A DNA stretch of 53,951 bases from Candidatus Brachybacterium merdavium (GCA_019118275.1 DWZH01000055.1:1-53951), one strand, 5' to 3'; counted from the stretch's first letter, positions 17,283-25,986 are shown. Translations and numbers: made by a program. The notes: generated by a model not told the origin, from the letters alone.

Positions 17283-17371
17283 GGTCGGCGATGGCCCGGG
17301 AGCGGCCGCCGGCCGGGGTTCCGGATCGGGCGTTGCCCCCGGATCGACACTCGATCACAGGAGAGACCCCC

Positions 17372-18838
17372 ATGGCACGATTCGCTCCGTCCCCCGCCGA
17401 TGTCGCCGACATCGGAGTCACCGGCATGGCGGTGATGGGCTCTAACCTGGCCCGGAACCTGGCCCGCAACGGTTTCAAGGTCGCGATCCACAACCGCAGC
17501 GTCGGCAAGACCGAGCACGTCATCGATTCCCATGGTGCCGAAGGCGAGTTCTACCCCTCCGAGTCCATGGCCGATTTCGTCGCCTCCCTGCAGAAGCCGC
17601 GCGTGGCCATCATCATGGTCAAGGCCGGCGGCCCCACCGACGCGGTGATCGATGAGCTCGCCTCCCTGATGGAGGAGGGCGACATCATCGTCGACGCCGG
17701 CAACGCCCTGTTCACCGACACCCGTCGCCGCGAGGCTGCACTGCGGGAGCGGGGTCTGCACTTCGTGGGCACCGGTGTCTCCGGCGGTGAGGAGGGCGCC
17801 CTGAACGGCCCCTCGATCATGCCCGGCGGCACCAAGGAGTCCTACGACCGTCTCGGCCCCATGTTCGAGACGATCGCCGCGAAGGCCGAGGACGGCGCTC
17901 CCTGCTGCGTCCACGTCGGTCCCGACGGTGCGGGCCACTTCGTCAAGATGGTCCATAACGGCATCGAGTACGCCGACATGCAGGTCATCTCCGAGGCCTA
18001 CGACCTGATGACCAAGGCCCTGGGCATGGACGCCTCCGCCATCGGTGACGTGTTCGAGGAGTGGAACAAGGGGGATCTGGAGTCCTTCCTGATCGAGATC
18101 ACCGCCGAGGTGCTTCGCCACCGGGATCAGACCTCGGGCAAGCCCTTCGTCGACGTCGTCCTCGACCAGGCCGCCCAGAAGGGCACCGGCGCCTGGACCG
18201 TGAAGACGGCCCTGGACCTGGGCGTCCCGGTCACCGGCATCGCCGAGGCCACCTTCGCCCGCTCCATCTCCGGTGGCACGCCGCAGCGCGAGGCCGCCCG
18301 CGGCGTCCTGCCCGGCGAGGAGCAGACCCTCGAGGTCGCCGATCCCGCCCAGTTCATCGACGACCTGCAGAAGGCGCTGTACGCCGCCAAGCTGGTCTCC
18401 TACTCGCAGGGCTTCGACGAGATCGCCGCCGGGGCCGACGAGTTCGACTGGGACATCAACCTCGGCGACATGGCGCGCATCTGGCGCGAGGGCTGCATCA
18501 TCCGGGCCCGCTTCCTGGACCGCATCACGGAGGCCTACGAGCGCAACCCGCAGCTGTCGCTGCTGCTGGCCGACGAGTACTTCACCACCGAGATCACCAA
18601 GTGCATCCCGGCCTGGCGCCGCGTGGTGGCCTTCGCCGCCGCCTCCGGCTGCCCGGTCCCGGTGTTCGCCTCGACCCTGTCGTACTACGACTCGGTGCGC
18701 GCCGAGCGCCTGCCGGCCGCCCTGGTGCAGGCGCAGCGCGACTACTTCGGCGCCCACACCTACGAGCGCGTCGACGCCGAGGGCGTCTTCCACGTGGAGT
18801 GGACCGAGGACCGTCGCGAGACCAAGCAGGAGTGGTGA
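17372..18838 (+). CDS. gndA: 6-phosphogluconate dehydrogenase, decarboxylating
   Basis: 488 residues, the usual length. The N-terminal Rossmann loop is GVTGMAVMGSNLARNLARNG; NADP-type residues follow (HNRSVGKTEHV). The catalytic block GTGVSGGEEGALNGPSIMPG and the Lys in HVGPDGAGHFVKMVHNGIEY are intact. It converts 6-phosphogluconate to ribulose-5-phosphate plus CO2, giving NADPH in the pentose phosphate pathway. ATG 17372 has ACAGGAGAG upstream. The open frame extends far upstream of the ATG, but that part shows no homology. A hairpin terminator follows at 18893-18923. Confidence 0.97.
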   Translation: MARFAPSPADVADIGVTGMAVMGSNLARNLARNGFKVAIHNRSVGKTEHVIDSHGAEGEFYPSESMADFVASLQKPRVAIIMVKAGGPTDAVIDELASLMEEGDIIVDAGNALFTDTRRREAALRERGLHFVGTGVSGGEEGALNGPSIMPGGTKESYDRLGPMFETIAAKAEDGAPCCVHVGPDGAGHFVKMVHNGIEYADMQVISEAYDLMTKALGMDASAIGDVFEEWNKGDLESFLIEITAEVLRHRDQTSGKPFVDVVLDQAAQKGTGAWTVKTALDLGVPVTGIAEATFARSISGGTPQREAARGVLPGEEQTLEVADPAQFIDDLQKALYAAKLVSYSQGFDEIAAGADEFDWDINLGDMARIWREGCIIRARFLDRITEAYERNPQLSLLLADEYFTTEITKCIPAWRRVVAFAAASGCPVPVFASTLSYYDSVRAERLPAALVQAQRDYFGAHTYERVDAEGVFHVEWTEDRRETKQEW

Positions 18839-18892
18839 CCGCAGAGGTGGCGGTCCAGCCTGGCTGACCGCCACCCTGCCGCACCGATCACG

Positions 18893-18923
18893 AAAGGCCC
18901 GGACCAGGATGGTCCGGGCCTTT
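18893..18923. terminator. Bidirectional intrinsic terminator
   Basis: A 13-bp perfect stem (AAAGGCCCGGACC / GGTCCGGGCCTTT) has a 5-nt loop and short T-runs on both strands. It sits between the convergent gnd gene and the small two-TM protein gene and would stop both messages. Confidence 0.85.
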
Positions 18924-18981
18924 CTCACGCGGTGATCCCGCGGGACTCACACAGCGATCCGCTGTGCGGGTCCAGAAAGCG

Positions 18982-19248
18982 TCAGATCGAGCCGCTGGAG
19001 CCGACGGCCGCGAAGATGATGATGAAGTAGAGGATGACCAGCACGATCCCCAGCGCCCAGATGATCCCGAAGGCGATCCAGGCCCACTTCGTGAACTTCT
19101 TGGCGGTCTCGGGCTCCTGATCGGCCTTGAGGTAGCCGAGCAGGCCGAGCACGCCCGGGATCGCGCCGCCGCAGACGAATCCGACGATCGTCGCGATGAG
19201 CGCATTCTTCTTGAGGCTCTCGATGTCGAAACCCCCGGGTGAGGTCAT
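18982..19248 (-). CDS. Small two-TM membrane protein (CD225/DUF4190-like)
   Basis: 88 residues with two hydrophobic stretches: ALIATIVGFVCGGAIPGVLG and WAWIAFGIIWALGIVLVILY. They are joined by a charged loop (YLKADQEPETAKKFTK). The topology is like CD225/dispanin and DUF4190 proteins, but the similarity is by pattern only. ATG 19248 is preceded by AAGGGGAT, a good ribosome site, which decides it over an in-frame start at 19407. It is transcribed toward gnd and away from the helicase-associated gene. Function is unknown. Confidence 0.8.
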   Translation of the reverse strand: MTSPGGFDIESLKKNALIATIVGFVCGGAIPGVLGLLGYLKADQEPETAKKFTKWAWIAFGIIWALGIVLVILYFIIIFAAVGSSGSI

Positions 19249-19425
19249 GGAAATATCCCCTTGATTGCAGATGTTCGTGCGCCGGGTGCGGATGCGCACC
19301 GGCCCAGGGCGGCGTGAGCGAGCAGCCTGGCCTGGCGCCGGAATGCTACCCCAGTCGTGTCGGCCCGGCGCCATGGGGAGCACTCCCCATGGGGGTGTGT
19401 CGTCCATGGTGGTCGCGGCCGGCCC

Positions 19426-21597
19426 TCAGCCCAGGGTCACCCGGTGGACCAGCACGGTGAACTCCTCCTCGCGCCCGCTCTCCCTCGCCCGCAGCCGCCC
19501 GCCTTCCAGGGACAGCGGCTGGGCGTGCTTGACGACCACGCCGCCGCGGCCGTCGACGATGCCCAGCGGCAGCTCGCCGCCCTGGGCGATGGCGTCCAGG
19601 AGCCGATCGGTCACGCTCAGGTCCACCCCGTCCTCCTCCGCCGCGCGGATCCGGGCCACCGCCTCGGCCGGCGGGAGCCGCAGCTCGGGACCGTCGGCGG
19701 TCAGCAGGTCCTGATCGATGGGCCCACCGGCCAGGGAGTGGGACAGCTCCGGCCCGGCGGCCCGGCCGTCGGCGCCGACGGCCTGCGGGGACAGCCCGGC
19801 TCGGCGCGCCGTCTGCAGCGCGAACCCCGGATCGGACATGGTGACCGCGACCGTCGGGGCCAGGCGGTGCAGGTTCAGGGCCTCCGCCTCGGGGGCGACC
19901 TGCAGCAGATCCAGCACCTCCGCGTCGGCGCTGAGCACGGTGGTGGCACGCGAGATGCGCACCCGGCCGTGGCGCCGCTGCTCATCGCGCACCAGGTATT
20001 CCAGCGACTGCGGCACGGGGCCGCGGGAGACGCTGCGCAGAAGCTCCAGCAGCTGCTCGGCGTCCCGCCCGGCCCCGAGCGCACCGCGCAGGGAGGCGGC
20101 GGTGAAGCGCAGGGTCAGCGCCCCGCCCCGGGAGACCACCTCGCCCCAGTCGAGCAGCGGCAGCAGCTGCTCGGCAGGACGGCCCGGGATCACCGCCGTC
20201 AGGTCGGAGTCCAGCAGCACTTCGTCGACCGGTGCCGGGGCGATCTCCTGCAGCACGTGGGCGAGCCGCGCATCGGCCTGGGGGAGGTCCTCGTCCAGAG
20301 CGAGCACCAGCTCGCTGCCCAGCACGGTCAGCGCCCCGGAGTCGATCACCCCGAGCGCCTCGCCCTCGCGCAGCACGGCCGTGGTCTCCTCCTCGATGAC
20401 CTCCGCCGGCACCAGGGGGAACGCCCAGGCCAGGGACGCTGCCAGGGACTCCTCGGTGGCGCTGATGCCGGGGGAGGTGCGCAGCGCGCGCAGCACGCTG
20501 CCGCGCCGGGTGCGCACGCCGTCACGGCGGGTCAGGTCCGACAGCAGCGAGCGGTTGGCGCCGCCGGCGTCAGGAGTGCCCACCACGGCGGCCAGATGGT
20601 GGCCCCGCGCCCACGCCAGGGCCAGCTCCGCCCAGCGCTGCTCGGTGGGCTGGGCGCGGTGGGAGTCCCAGTCGCGGGTCGGGCGCCATTCCTGGCCGTC
20701 GTGCCCGATCAGGCCGATCTGCCAGGCCGACTGCAGCACGGTCGCGTACGCCACGACGGTGGCCCCGGCCCGCTCCGCCAGGCGGCGCAGGTCGCGCTGG
20801 GGAAGCCCACCGCGGCGCAGCACCCCCGGCGGGTCCTCGTCGAAGCTGCGCACCGTCCCCAGCAGCCGCAGCGCCTCGAAGGCCCGCTCGACGGCCTGGG
20901 CGGCGCGGGCACCGCGGATCCGCTCCGTCAGCGGCGGACCCTCCGGGGCCGGGCGTTGCGCCGCATGGGAGCGTCGCACGCGTCCGCCGCGCAGAGCGAG
21001 GTGGACGCTGCGGGGGATGCGCAGCGTGCCGTCGTCGCCGGCCCGCACGATCCCGGCCTGCTCCAGGTCCTGGGCCAGACGGCCCGCCCCCTGGACGTCC
21101 GCCGGACCCCAGGCGAGCGTCTCGAACACCTCGAAGAGCGAAGGGCGCGCGGCGAGGGCCGCGTCGATCAGGTGCTGGGCCCGCTCGGGATCGGGATCGT
21201 CGGTCTCGGCCGGGGCGAGGCCGGCCGGGGCGCGCAGCCCTTCCCGCAGGGGACGGATCAGATGCAGCTCGTCCTCACCCCAGACCACCGCCAGCGTCAT
21301 CAGTCGTTCCACCGCGGGGGAGATGGTCGCCGGATCCGAGGAGACCGCCTCGGCCAGCTCGCGGGGCGAGGCGCCATCCGCGAGGACGGCCAGCGCCTCG
21401 ACCAGGTGCAGCTCCGGCAGGGTCAGAGCCGATAGGGCCCGTCGCGCGGAGGTGGCGCCGGCGGCGCGGGCGGCCAGCGGACCGATCCCCTTCGGAAGCG
21501 GCGCGGCAAGGTCCGGTCGGGCAACGAGCAGAGCCTCGAGGCGGTCGTCACCGAAACGTCGCAGAGAGTCCGCAAGGGACCGGATCGCAGCGGTCAT
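19426..21597 (-). CDS. Helicase-associated domain protein (XPB companion)
   Basis: About 723 residues with no Walker motifs. Repeated winged-helix-like segments fill the N-terminal part (RALSALTLPELHLVEALAVL; ERLMTLAVVWGEDELHLIRP). The C-terminus has the pattern of the helicase C-terminal-3 family found next to bacterial XPB (LEYLVRDEQRRHGRVRISRA, then VLDLLQVAPEAEALNL). It probably assists XPB on DNA. In this window XPB lies 2.3 kb away on the same strand, with gnd and a small gene between. ATG 21597 avoids overlap with the divergent tRNA; ATG 21612 is an alternative. TATGCT lies 10 nt before 21597. Confidence 0.9.
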   Translation of the reverse strand: MTAAIRSLADSLRRFGDDRLEALLVARPDLAAPLPKGIGPLAARAAGATSARRALSALTLPELHLVEALAVLADGASPRELAEAVSSDPATISPAVERLMTLAVVWGEDELHLIRPLREGLRAPAGLAPAETDDPDPERAQHLIDAALAARPSLFEVFETLAWGPADVQGAGRLAQDLEQAGIVRAGDDGTLRIPRSVHLALRGGRVRRSHAAQRPAPEGPPLTERIRGARAAQAVERAFEALRLLGTVRSFDEDPPGVLRRGGLPQRDLRRLAERAGATVVAYATVLQSAWQIGLIGHDGQEWRPTRDWDSHRAQPTEQRWAELALAWARGHHLAAVVGTPDAGGANRSLLSDLTRRDGVRTRRGSVLRALRTSPGISATEESLAASLAWAFPLVPAEVIEEETTAVLREGEALGVIDSGALTVLGSELVLALDEDLPQADARLAHVLQEIAPAPVDEVLLDSDLTAVIPGRPAEQLLPLLDWGEVVSRGGALTLRFTAASLRGALGAGRDAEQLLELLRSVSRGPVPQSLEYLVRDEQRRHGRVRISRATTVLSADAEVLDLLQVAPEAEALNLHRLAPTVAVTMSDPGFALQTARRAGLSPQAVGADGRAAGPELSHSLAGGPIDQDLLTADGPELRLPPAEAVARIRAAEEDGVDLSVTDRLLDAIAQGGELPLGIVDGRGGVVVKHAQPLSLEGGRLRARESGREEEFTVLVHRVTLG

Positions 21598-21625
21598 GGT
21601 GCGTTCCAGCATAAGGTGGACCGGC

Positions 21626-21699
21626 GCCCCCATAGCCCAATCGGCAGAGGCGGCCGACTTAAAATCGGTTCAGTGCGGGTTCGAGTCCCGCTGGGGGTA
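21626..21699 (+). tRNA. tRNA with anticodon TAA (Leu), class I fold
   Basis: A 74-nt cloverleaf folds cleanly. Acceptor is GCCCCCA/TGGGGGT (first pair G-U), D-stem GCC/GGC, anticodon stem GCCGA/TCGGT. The 7-nt loop is CTTAAAA with TAA at 21660-21662, the variable loop is 5 nt (TCAGT), the T-stem GCGGG/CCCGC and T-loop TTCGAGT, with A73. CCA is not encoded. The anticodon reads UUA (leucine). Normal bacterial tRNA-Leu is class II with a long variable arm, which this lacks. A73 fits leucyl-tRNA synthetase, but amino acid identity is less sure than the anticodon. See the findings. Confidence 0.88.
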
Positions 21700-21774
21700 C
21701 GGCGTCGGGCGAACCGGTGTCCCGACGCTCCGCCGGTTCCCGGGCCGCCGCCTGCTCGGGCCACAATGGAGGGC

Positions 21775-22530
21775 ATGACCCCCTCCGCTGACGACTCCGT
21801 CCTGAGCCCTGAGCAGACCGAGCTGATGATCGAGCGCATCGACGAGGTGCTCGCCCGGATCGATGCCGCCGCCGAGCGCCGTGGCCGCCGTGGCAGCGAT
21901 ATCGAGATGCTGCTGGCCACCAAGTCCCGCCGCCCCGCGGAGATCGCCGTGGCGATCGAGCTGCTGCGCGAGCGGGGCCGCACCATCGCGGTGGGGGAGA
22001 ACCGCGCCCAGGAGATCGCCAAGCACTCCGATCCGCTGCTGGCCGACAACGGCGTCCCCCGCCATTTCATCGGCCGCCTGCAGACCAACAAGGCGCGCGA
22101 CGTGGTCGCCTTCGCCGAGCTGATCCACAGCGTCGACCGCGAGGACATCGCCGCTGCGCTGGAGCGCCGGGCCGGGATGGCCGGAGTGGTCCGCGACGTC
22201 CTGGTGCAGGTCAACACCTCCGGTGAGGAGTCCAAGGGGGGTTTCGCCCCCACCGTGGAGGCGACCGCCCCGATCATCGAGCGGCTGCGCGCGAGTGAGA
22301 CGCTGCGTCCGGTGGGACTGATGACCATCGGTGCCAACACCAGTGACGCCGCAGCGGTGCGCTCCTCCTTGAGCAACCTGCGCATGCTCCGGGACCGGCT
22401 GCGGGAACGGTTCGACGAAGCCCAGGTCGCACACCTGTCGATGGGGATGAGCGGGGATCTGGAGATCGCTGTCGAGGAGGGCGCGACCATCGTGCGTGTC
22501 GGCTCGGCGATCTTCGGCGCCCGCCCCTGA
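21775..22530 (+). CDS. yggS: YggS/PROSC-family PLP homeostasis protein
   Basis: 251 residues, a single PLP-binding TIM-barrel domain. Lys50 in LLATKSRRP is the PLP Schiff-base residue. Other family marks are VGENRAQEI, HFIGRLQTNKAR, VLVQVNTSGEESKGG and HLSMGMSGDLEIAVEEGATI. The family buffers free pyridoxal phosphate and has no known catalytic reaction. In many actinobacteria the gene sits near division genes; here it stands alone after a tRNA. ATG 21775 has CACAAT 7 nt upstream (leaderless pattern) and GGAGG close by. ATG 21766 is an in-frame alternative. Confidence 0.93.
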   Translation: MTPSADDSVLSPEQTELMIERIDEVLARIDAAAERRGRRGSDIEMLLATKSRRPAEIAVAIELLRERGRTIAVGENRAQEIAKHSDPLLADNGVPRHFIGRLQTNKARDVVAFAELIHSVDREDIAAALERRAGMAGVVRDVLVQVNTSGEESKGGFAPTVEATAPIIERLRASETLRPVGLMTIGANTSDAAAVRSSLSNLRMLRDRLRERFDEAQVAHLSMGMSGDLEIAVEEGATIVRVGSAIFGARP

Positions 22531-22661
22531 CCCTCCCGGCGCGACCCCGAGCGCCCCGGCAGGACGGGGCCCCGGGCCGATCCGGGACCGGGCATGTGAT
22601 GTGAGCCAGTTTCCCGCGGTCTTCGCGACGGTGCCCCTGGCGCGCGTCCCCGGTGCGGCCA

Positions 22662-22667
22662 TAGGCT
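22662..22667 (+). promoter_or_regulatory. Candidate -10 (TAGGCT) for the MFS exporter
   Basis: TAGGCT lies 80 bases before the GTG at 22748 in the gap after yggS. It would give a leader of about 74 nt that contains a run of five T at 22713-22717. No hairpin precedes the T-run, so attenuation is not supported. Confidence 0.3.
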
Positions 22668-22747
22668 GACGGCCGGGTACCGAGCGCGGATGCATTGAAC
22701 CGCGGCGGTGCCTTTTTCATGTCGTCGTCCGTCCCGGGAGGTGTCCA

Positions 22748-24052
22748 GTGACCGCCGTGAATGATGTCCGCGCCCACGCCGGTGTCGCTCTGACACCGGC
22801 CCGCCGCCGCTTCGCCCTGTTCGCCCTCGCGCTGGGCGGATTCGGGATCGGCTCCTCAGAGTTCGTGACCATGGGGCTGCTGCCCGAGATCGCCTCCGGA
22901 CTGCTGCCCGAGATGATGGCCACCCGGCCCGACGTCGGGCTGGCGCGCGCCGGCTGGGCGATCAGCGCCTACGCCGTCGGGGTGGTCATCGGTGCCCCGC
23001 TGCTGTCGCTGCTCGCGGTCCGGCTGAGCCGGGCCCGGCTGATCGTGGTGTTCGCGACCCTGCTGGCCGTGAGCACCCTGGCCTCCGGCATCATGCCCAG
23101 CTTCGAGCTGACCATCGCCGCCCGCTTCCTGGCCGGACTGCCGCACGGCGCCTATCTGGGGGTGGCCGCCCTGCTGGCCAGCACCCTGATGGGCCCCGGC
23201 TCGCAGGGGAAGGGCGCCGCACTGGCCATGTCGGGCCTGACCGTCGCGAACCTGGCGGGGGTGCCGCTGCTGACCGCGCTCGGCCACACCGCCGGCTGGC
23301 GTGCGGCCTTCCTCGCGATCGCTGCGGTGTTCGCGCTGACCGCTGCCCTGGTGGCCGTCTCGATCCCTGCCCAGCCCAGCCCGCAGGGTCGGGGCCTGGG
23401 TGATGAGCTGCGTGCCTTCAAGCGGGTCCAGCTGTGGGCGGTGATGGCGATCGCCGCCGTCGGCTTCGCCGGCTCCTTCGCCGTGTTCAGCTACATCGCC
23501 GACATCGGCCGCCAGGTCGCCGGGGTCAGCGCCTCCTACATCCCGGTGCTGCTGGCCATCGCCGGGCTGGGGATGACCATCGGCAACGCCGTCGGCGGGG
23601 TCGCCACCGACCGCTCCCTGAACGGCACCCTGCTGATCGGGTTCCCGCTGTACATCGTGGCGCTGACGACGATGATCTTCGTGGTCACCAGCCCGATCGG
23701 GCTCACCGTCACGTTCTTCATGGCCAACCTCGCCCACGCCACGCTGTCCCCGGCCATGCAGACCTGGCTGATGCGCATCGCGGGCCGCTCCGAGATGCTC
23801 GGGGCCTCCCTGCACCATGCCGCCTTCAACGTCGCCAACGCTCTGGGGGCGCTGCTGGGCGGGTCGGTGATCGCCGCCGGCTTCGGCCTGGCCGCCCCCA
23901 CGGTGATCGGCACGGTCGTGGCCACCGTGGGCTTCGCGATGCTGCTGGCAGTCCTGGCGCTGCTGCGCATCCGCTCCCGCCGCCGCCTGACCCAGCTGCG
24001 CGAGGCGCAGATCCTCCACACCGAACGGGAGCACGTCGCCGTCTGCGGGTGA
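22748..24052 (+). CDS. MFS transporter, DHA1-type drug/sugar efflux
   Basis: 434 residues with 12 hydrophobic segments. The N-terminus FALFALALGGFGIGSSEFVT and the motif ARFLAGLPHGAYLGVAALLA are typical of the DHA1/AraJ-Cmx branch of the major facilitator family. A cytoplasmic loop with LLAVRLSRARLI follows TM2. These are proton antiporters in the cytoplasmic membrane that export drugs or sugars; the substrate is not readable. The start is GTG 22748, with GGGAGGTG upstream. The C-terminal tail is basic (RIRSRRRLTQLREAQIL). Confidence 0.9.
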   Translation: MTAVNDVRAHAGVALTPARRRFALFALALGGFGIGSSEFVTMGLLPEIASGLLPEMMATRPDVGLARAGWAISAYAVGVVIGAPLLSLLAVRLSRARLIVVFATLLAVSTLASGIMPSFELTIAARFLAGLPHGAYLGVAALLASTLMGPGSQGKGAALAMSGLTVANLAGVPLLTALGHTAGWRAAFLAIAAVFALTAALVAVSIPAQPSPQGRGLGDELRAFKRVQLWAVMAIAAVGFAGSFAVFSYIADIGRQVAGVSASYIPVLLAIAGLGMTIGNAVGGVATDRSLNGTLLIGFPLYIVALTTMIFVVTSPIGLTVTFFMANLAHATLSPAMQTWLMRIAGRSEMLGASLHHAAFNVANALGALLGGSVIAAGFGLAAPTVIGTVVATVGFAMLLAVLALLRIRSRRRLTQLREAQILHTEREHVAVCG

Positions 24053-24067
24053 GGCCCGGGCTGGGCC

Positions 24068-24649
24068 TCAGACCGAGGCGGAGTCCAGCAGCAGCACCCC
24101 CGCCTCACGCATGCGCGTGCGAGCCGCGATGCCCAGCTCCTCGCTGACGGGCGCGGTCAGATCGCTGAGCACCCTGGTGTGCAGCCCGGCCCGCACGGCA
24201 TCCAGGGCAGTGTCCTTGACGCAGTGCGACTCGGCCAGACCGACCACGTCCACGGCGGTGATCTCGGCCGCGGTGAGGATCTGGCCCAGGGAGCGCCCCT
24301 CGGCGTCGACCCCCTCGAAGCCCGAGTAAGCGGCGGAGTAGGAGCCCTTCTTCACGGCGGCGTCGGCGGTCACCGCCGTCAGGGCGGGGTGCAGCTCCGC
24401 CTCCGCGGTGCCGGCCACCCCGTGCGGGGGCCAGGTGTCGACGAAGTCGGGGGTGTCGGAGAAATGTGCACCGGGATCGATGTGCCAGTCCTGGGTGGTC
24501 AGGACCAGGTCGTAGCGATCGCGATGAGCTCCGGCGTAGGAGGCGATGGCCTCGGCGACGGAGTTGCCGCCGTCCACCCCGAGGGCGCCGCCCTCACAGA
24601 AGGTGGGCTGGACATCGACGATGATCAGAGCGCGGTGGGTGGCTGTCAT
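24068..24649 (-). CDS. pncA: Nicotinamidase (isochorismatase fold)
   Basis: 193 residues. The catalytic triad is visible: Asp12 (IIVDVQPTF), Lys100/101 (AVKKGSYSAAYSGFEG) and Cys143 (LAESHCVKDTA). Metal ligands Asp54, His56 and His62 lie in TQDWHIDPGAHFS. It hydrolyses nicotinamide to nicotinate for NAD salvage and is the activator of pyrazinamide in other actinobacteria. ATG 24649 has CATCGT exactly 6 nt upstream (leaderless pattern), while GGAGGT abuts the ATG too closely to work as a usual ribosome site. It is divergent from the PLP-enzyme operon. Confidence 0.93.
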   Translation of the reverse strand: MTATHRALIIVDVQPTFCEGGALGVDGGNSVAEAIASYAGAHRDRYDLVLTTQDWHIDPGAHFSDTPDFVDTWPPHGVAGTAEAELHPALTAVTADAAVKKGSYSAAYSGFEGVDAEGRSLGQILTAAEITAVDVVGLAESHCVKDTALDAVRAGLHTRVLSDLTAPVSEELGIAARTRMREAGVLLLDSASV

Positions 24650-24757
24650 ACCTCCACGATGCCATGCCCCCGCGGGTGACCCGGCTCACCTGAGCGGACG
24701 CTCGCGTGGTCGGGTGGCTCACACCGACGCGGCCCGTTCGTCACATGGCGACACAAT

Positions 24758-24779
24758 TCCCTATGGAGGCCCATAGGGA
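24758..24779. promoter_or_regulatory. Perfect inverted repeat TCCCTATGG-N4-CCATAGGGA (candidate operator)
   Basis: Two perfect 9-bp arms are separated by AGGC. The centre is about 19 bases upstream of the TAGGGT -10 element at 24785, so the repeat covers the -35 area of the PLP enzyme/ABC transporter operon. A dimeric repressor or activator site is the simplest reading. It does not resemble the published corynebacterial McbR site as I remember it. Confidence 0.6.
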
Positions 24780-24784
24780 GCGCT

Positions 24785-24790
24785 TAGGGT
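24785..24790 (+). promoter_or_regulatory. Candidate -10 (TAGGGT) of the PLP enzyme/ABC operon
   Basis: TAGGGT directly follows the inverted repeat and lies 60 bases before GTG 24850. Transcription would start near 24797, giving a leader of about 53 nt. The same hexamer is used at 35037. Confidence 0.45.
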
Positions 24791-24849
24791 GGTGGGCCGG
24801 GCCGTCTCGGCCCACCTCGCTCATCGTCATCACCACACCGGAGGACACT

Positions 24850-25986
24850 GTGCACATCCAGACCGCAGCCGTGCAGACCCTGAGGGACCATGAGCACGGA
24901 GCCGTCGTCCCGCCGGTGCACCTGGCCTCGACCTATGAGCTCGACCCCCGGACCGACGACGGCCTCTACGCCTACCAGCGGGGCGGGAACCCCACCCGCG
25001 CCCAGCTGGAGCGGGTGCTCGCCGAGCTCGACGGAGCCGCGCACGGCTTCGCCTTCGCCACAGGCATGGCCGCCACCGGCGCCGTGTTCTCGACCCTCGA
25101 GGTCGGCAGCGAGGTGATCCTCCCGGCGAGCGTCTACGGCGGCACCTTCCGCTTCGTCGACAAGATCTTCCCCACCCGCGGGCTGACCGGACGCTACGTC
25201 GATGACCTGGGTGCCCTGACGGACGAGGACTTCACCGAGGCCACCCGGATGGTCTTCGTCGAGACCCCCGCCAACCCGACCCTGCGGGTGACCGACCTGC
25301 GCCGCATCGTCGAGCTCGCCCACCGCCACGGCGCGATCGTCGCCGTCGACAACACCTTCATGACTCCCGTGCTGCAGCGTCCCCTCGAGCTGGGCGCCGA
25401 CGTCGTCGTGCAGTCGGCGACCAAGTACCTTGCCGGCCACTCCGACCTGCTGGCCGGCACCGTCACCACCGACGACCCCCAGCTCGCCGAGGCCTACGCG
25501 CTGTCGCAGAAGGCCGAGGGCGGGGTGCTCGCCCCGCTGGACTCCTTCCGCCTGATCCAGGCGATCAAGACCCTCCCGCTGCGACTGGAGCGCCAGCAGG
25601 ACAATGCCGCCCAGATCGCCGCCTTCCTCCGTGAGCGCGAGGACGTCACCGTCGTCCACACCCCCGGCTCCTTCAGCGAGGAGGAGGCCCGCCTCCACGC
25701 CGCGCAGGCCGAGGGCCCCGGGGCGGTGCTCTCCTTCGAGCTCGCCCCCGACCTGGACCGGGTGGCCTTCCTGCAGGCGCTGCGTTACCCCGCCTACGCC
25801 GTGAGCCTCGGCGGCGTCGAATCGCTGATCTGCCGCCCGGCGACCATGACCCACGAGGCCATGACGCCCCAGGCGCGCGCCACCGCCGGGATCTCCGATG
25901 AGCTGCTGCGCCTGTCCGTGGGCATCGAGCACATCGACGACCTGCTCGCCGACCTCGAGCAGGCCCTGGCCGCCGCCGCTCGCTGA
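24850..25986 (+). CDS. Cys/Met-metabolism PLP enzyme (cystathionine gamma-synthase/lyase family)
   Basis: 378 residues. PLP Lys192 is in VVQSATKYLAGHSDLLAG. Other family marks are YAYQRGGNPTRAQLERVLAE, FATGMAATGAVFSTLE, VFVETPANPTLRV and SLGGVESLICRPATMTH. The family includes cystathionine gamma-synthase, beta/gamma-lyases and methionine gamma-lyase, which cannot be separated by eye. It is the first gene of an operon with a polar amino acid ABC transporter, which favours a catabolic lyase acting on an imported sulphur amino acid. GTG 24850 has CCGGAGGAC upstream. The frame is open back to 24706, but that part covers the promoter. Confidence 0.9.
   Translation: MHIQTAAVQTLRDHEHGAVVPPVHLASTYELDPRTDDGLYAYQRGGNPTRAQLERVLAELDGAAHGFAFATGMAATGAVFSTLEVGSEVILPASVYGGTFRFVDKIFPTRGLTGRYVDDLGALTDEDFTEATRMVFVETPANPTLRVTDLRRIVELAHRHGAIVAVDNTFMTPVLQRPLELGADVVVQSATKYLAGHSDLLAGTVTTDDPQLAEAYALSQKAEGGVLAPLDSFRLIQAIKTLPLRLERQQDNAAQIAAFLREREDVTVVHTPGSFSEEEARLHAAQAEGPGAVLSFELAPDLDRVAFLQALRYPAYAVSLGGVESLICRPATMTHEAMTPQARATAGISDELLRLSVGIEHIDDLLADLEQALAAAAR

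Noticed and set aside
15980-17371. Long open plus-strand frame upstream of and in frame with gnd, antisense to XPB
   Set aside because: It is His/Gln/Gly-rich low-quality protein with no family pattern. The gnd homology begins exactly at ATG 17372 with a good ribosome site. Long antisense frames are expected at this GC content.
21626-21699. tRNA as an integration (att) site for a mobile element
   Set aside because: No integrase, direct repeat of the tRNA 3' end or foreign-looking DNA lies next to it; the integrase fragment is 32 kb away.
22713-22717. T5 run in the leader of the MFS gene as an attenuator
   Set aside because: No stable GC stem lies directly before the T-run, so it does not meet the terminator pattern.
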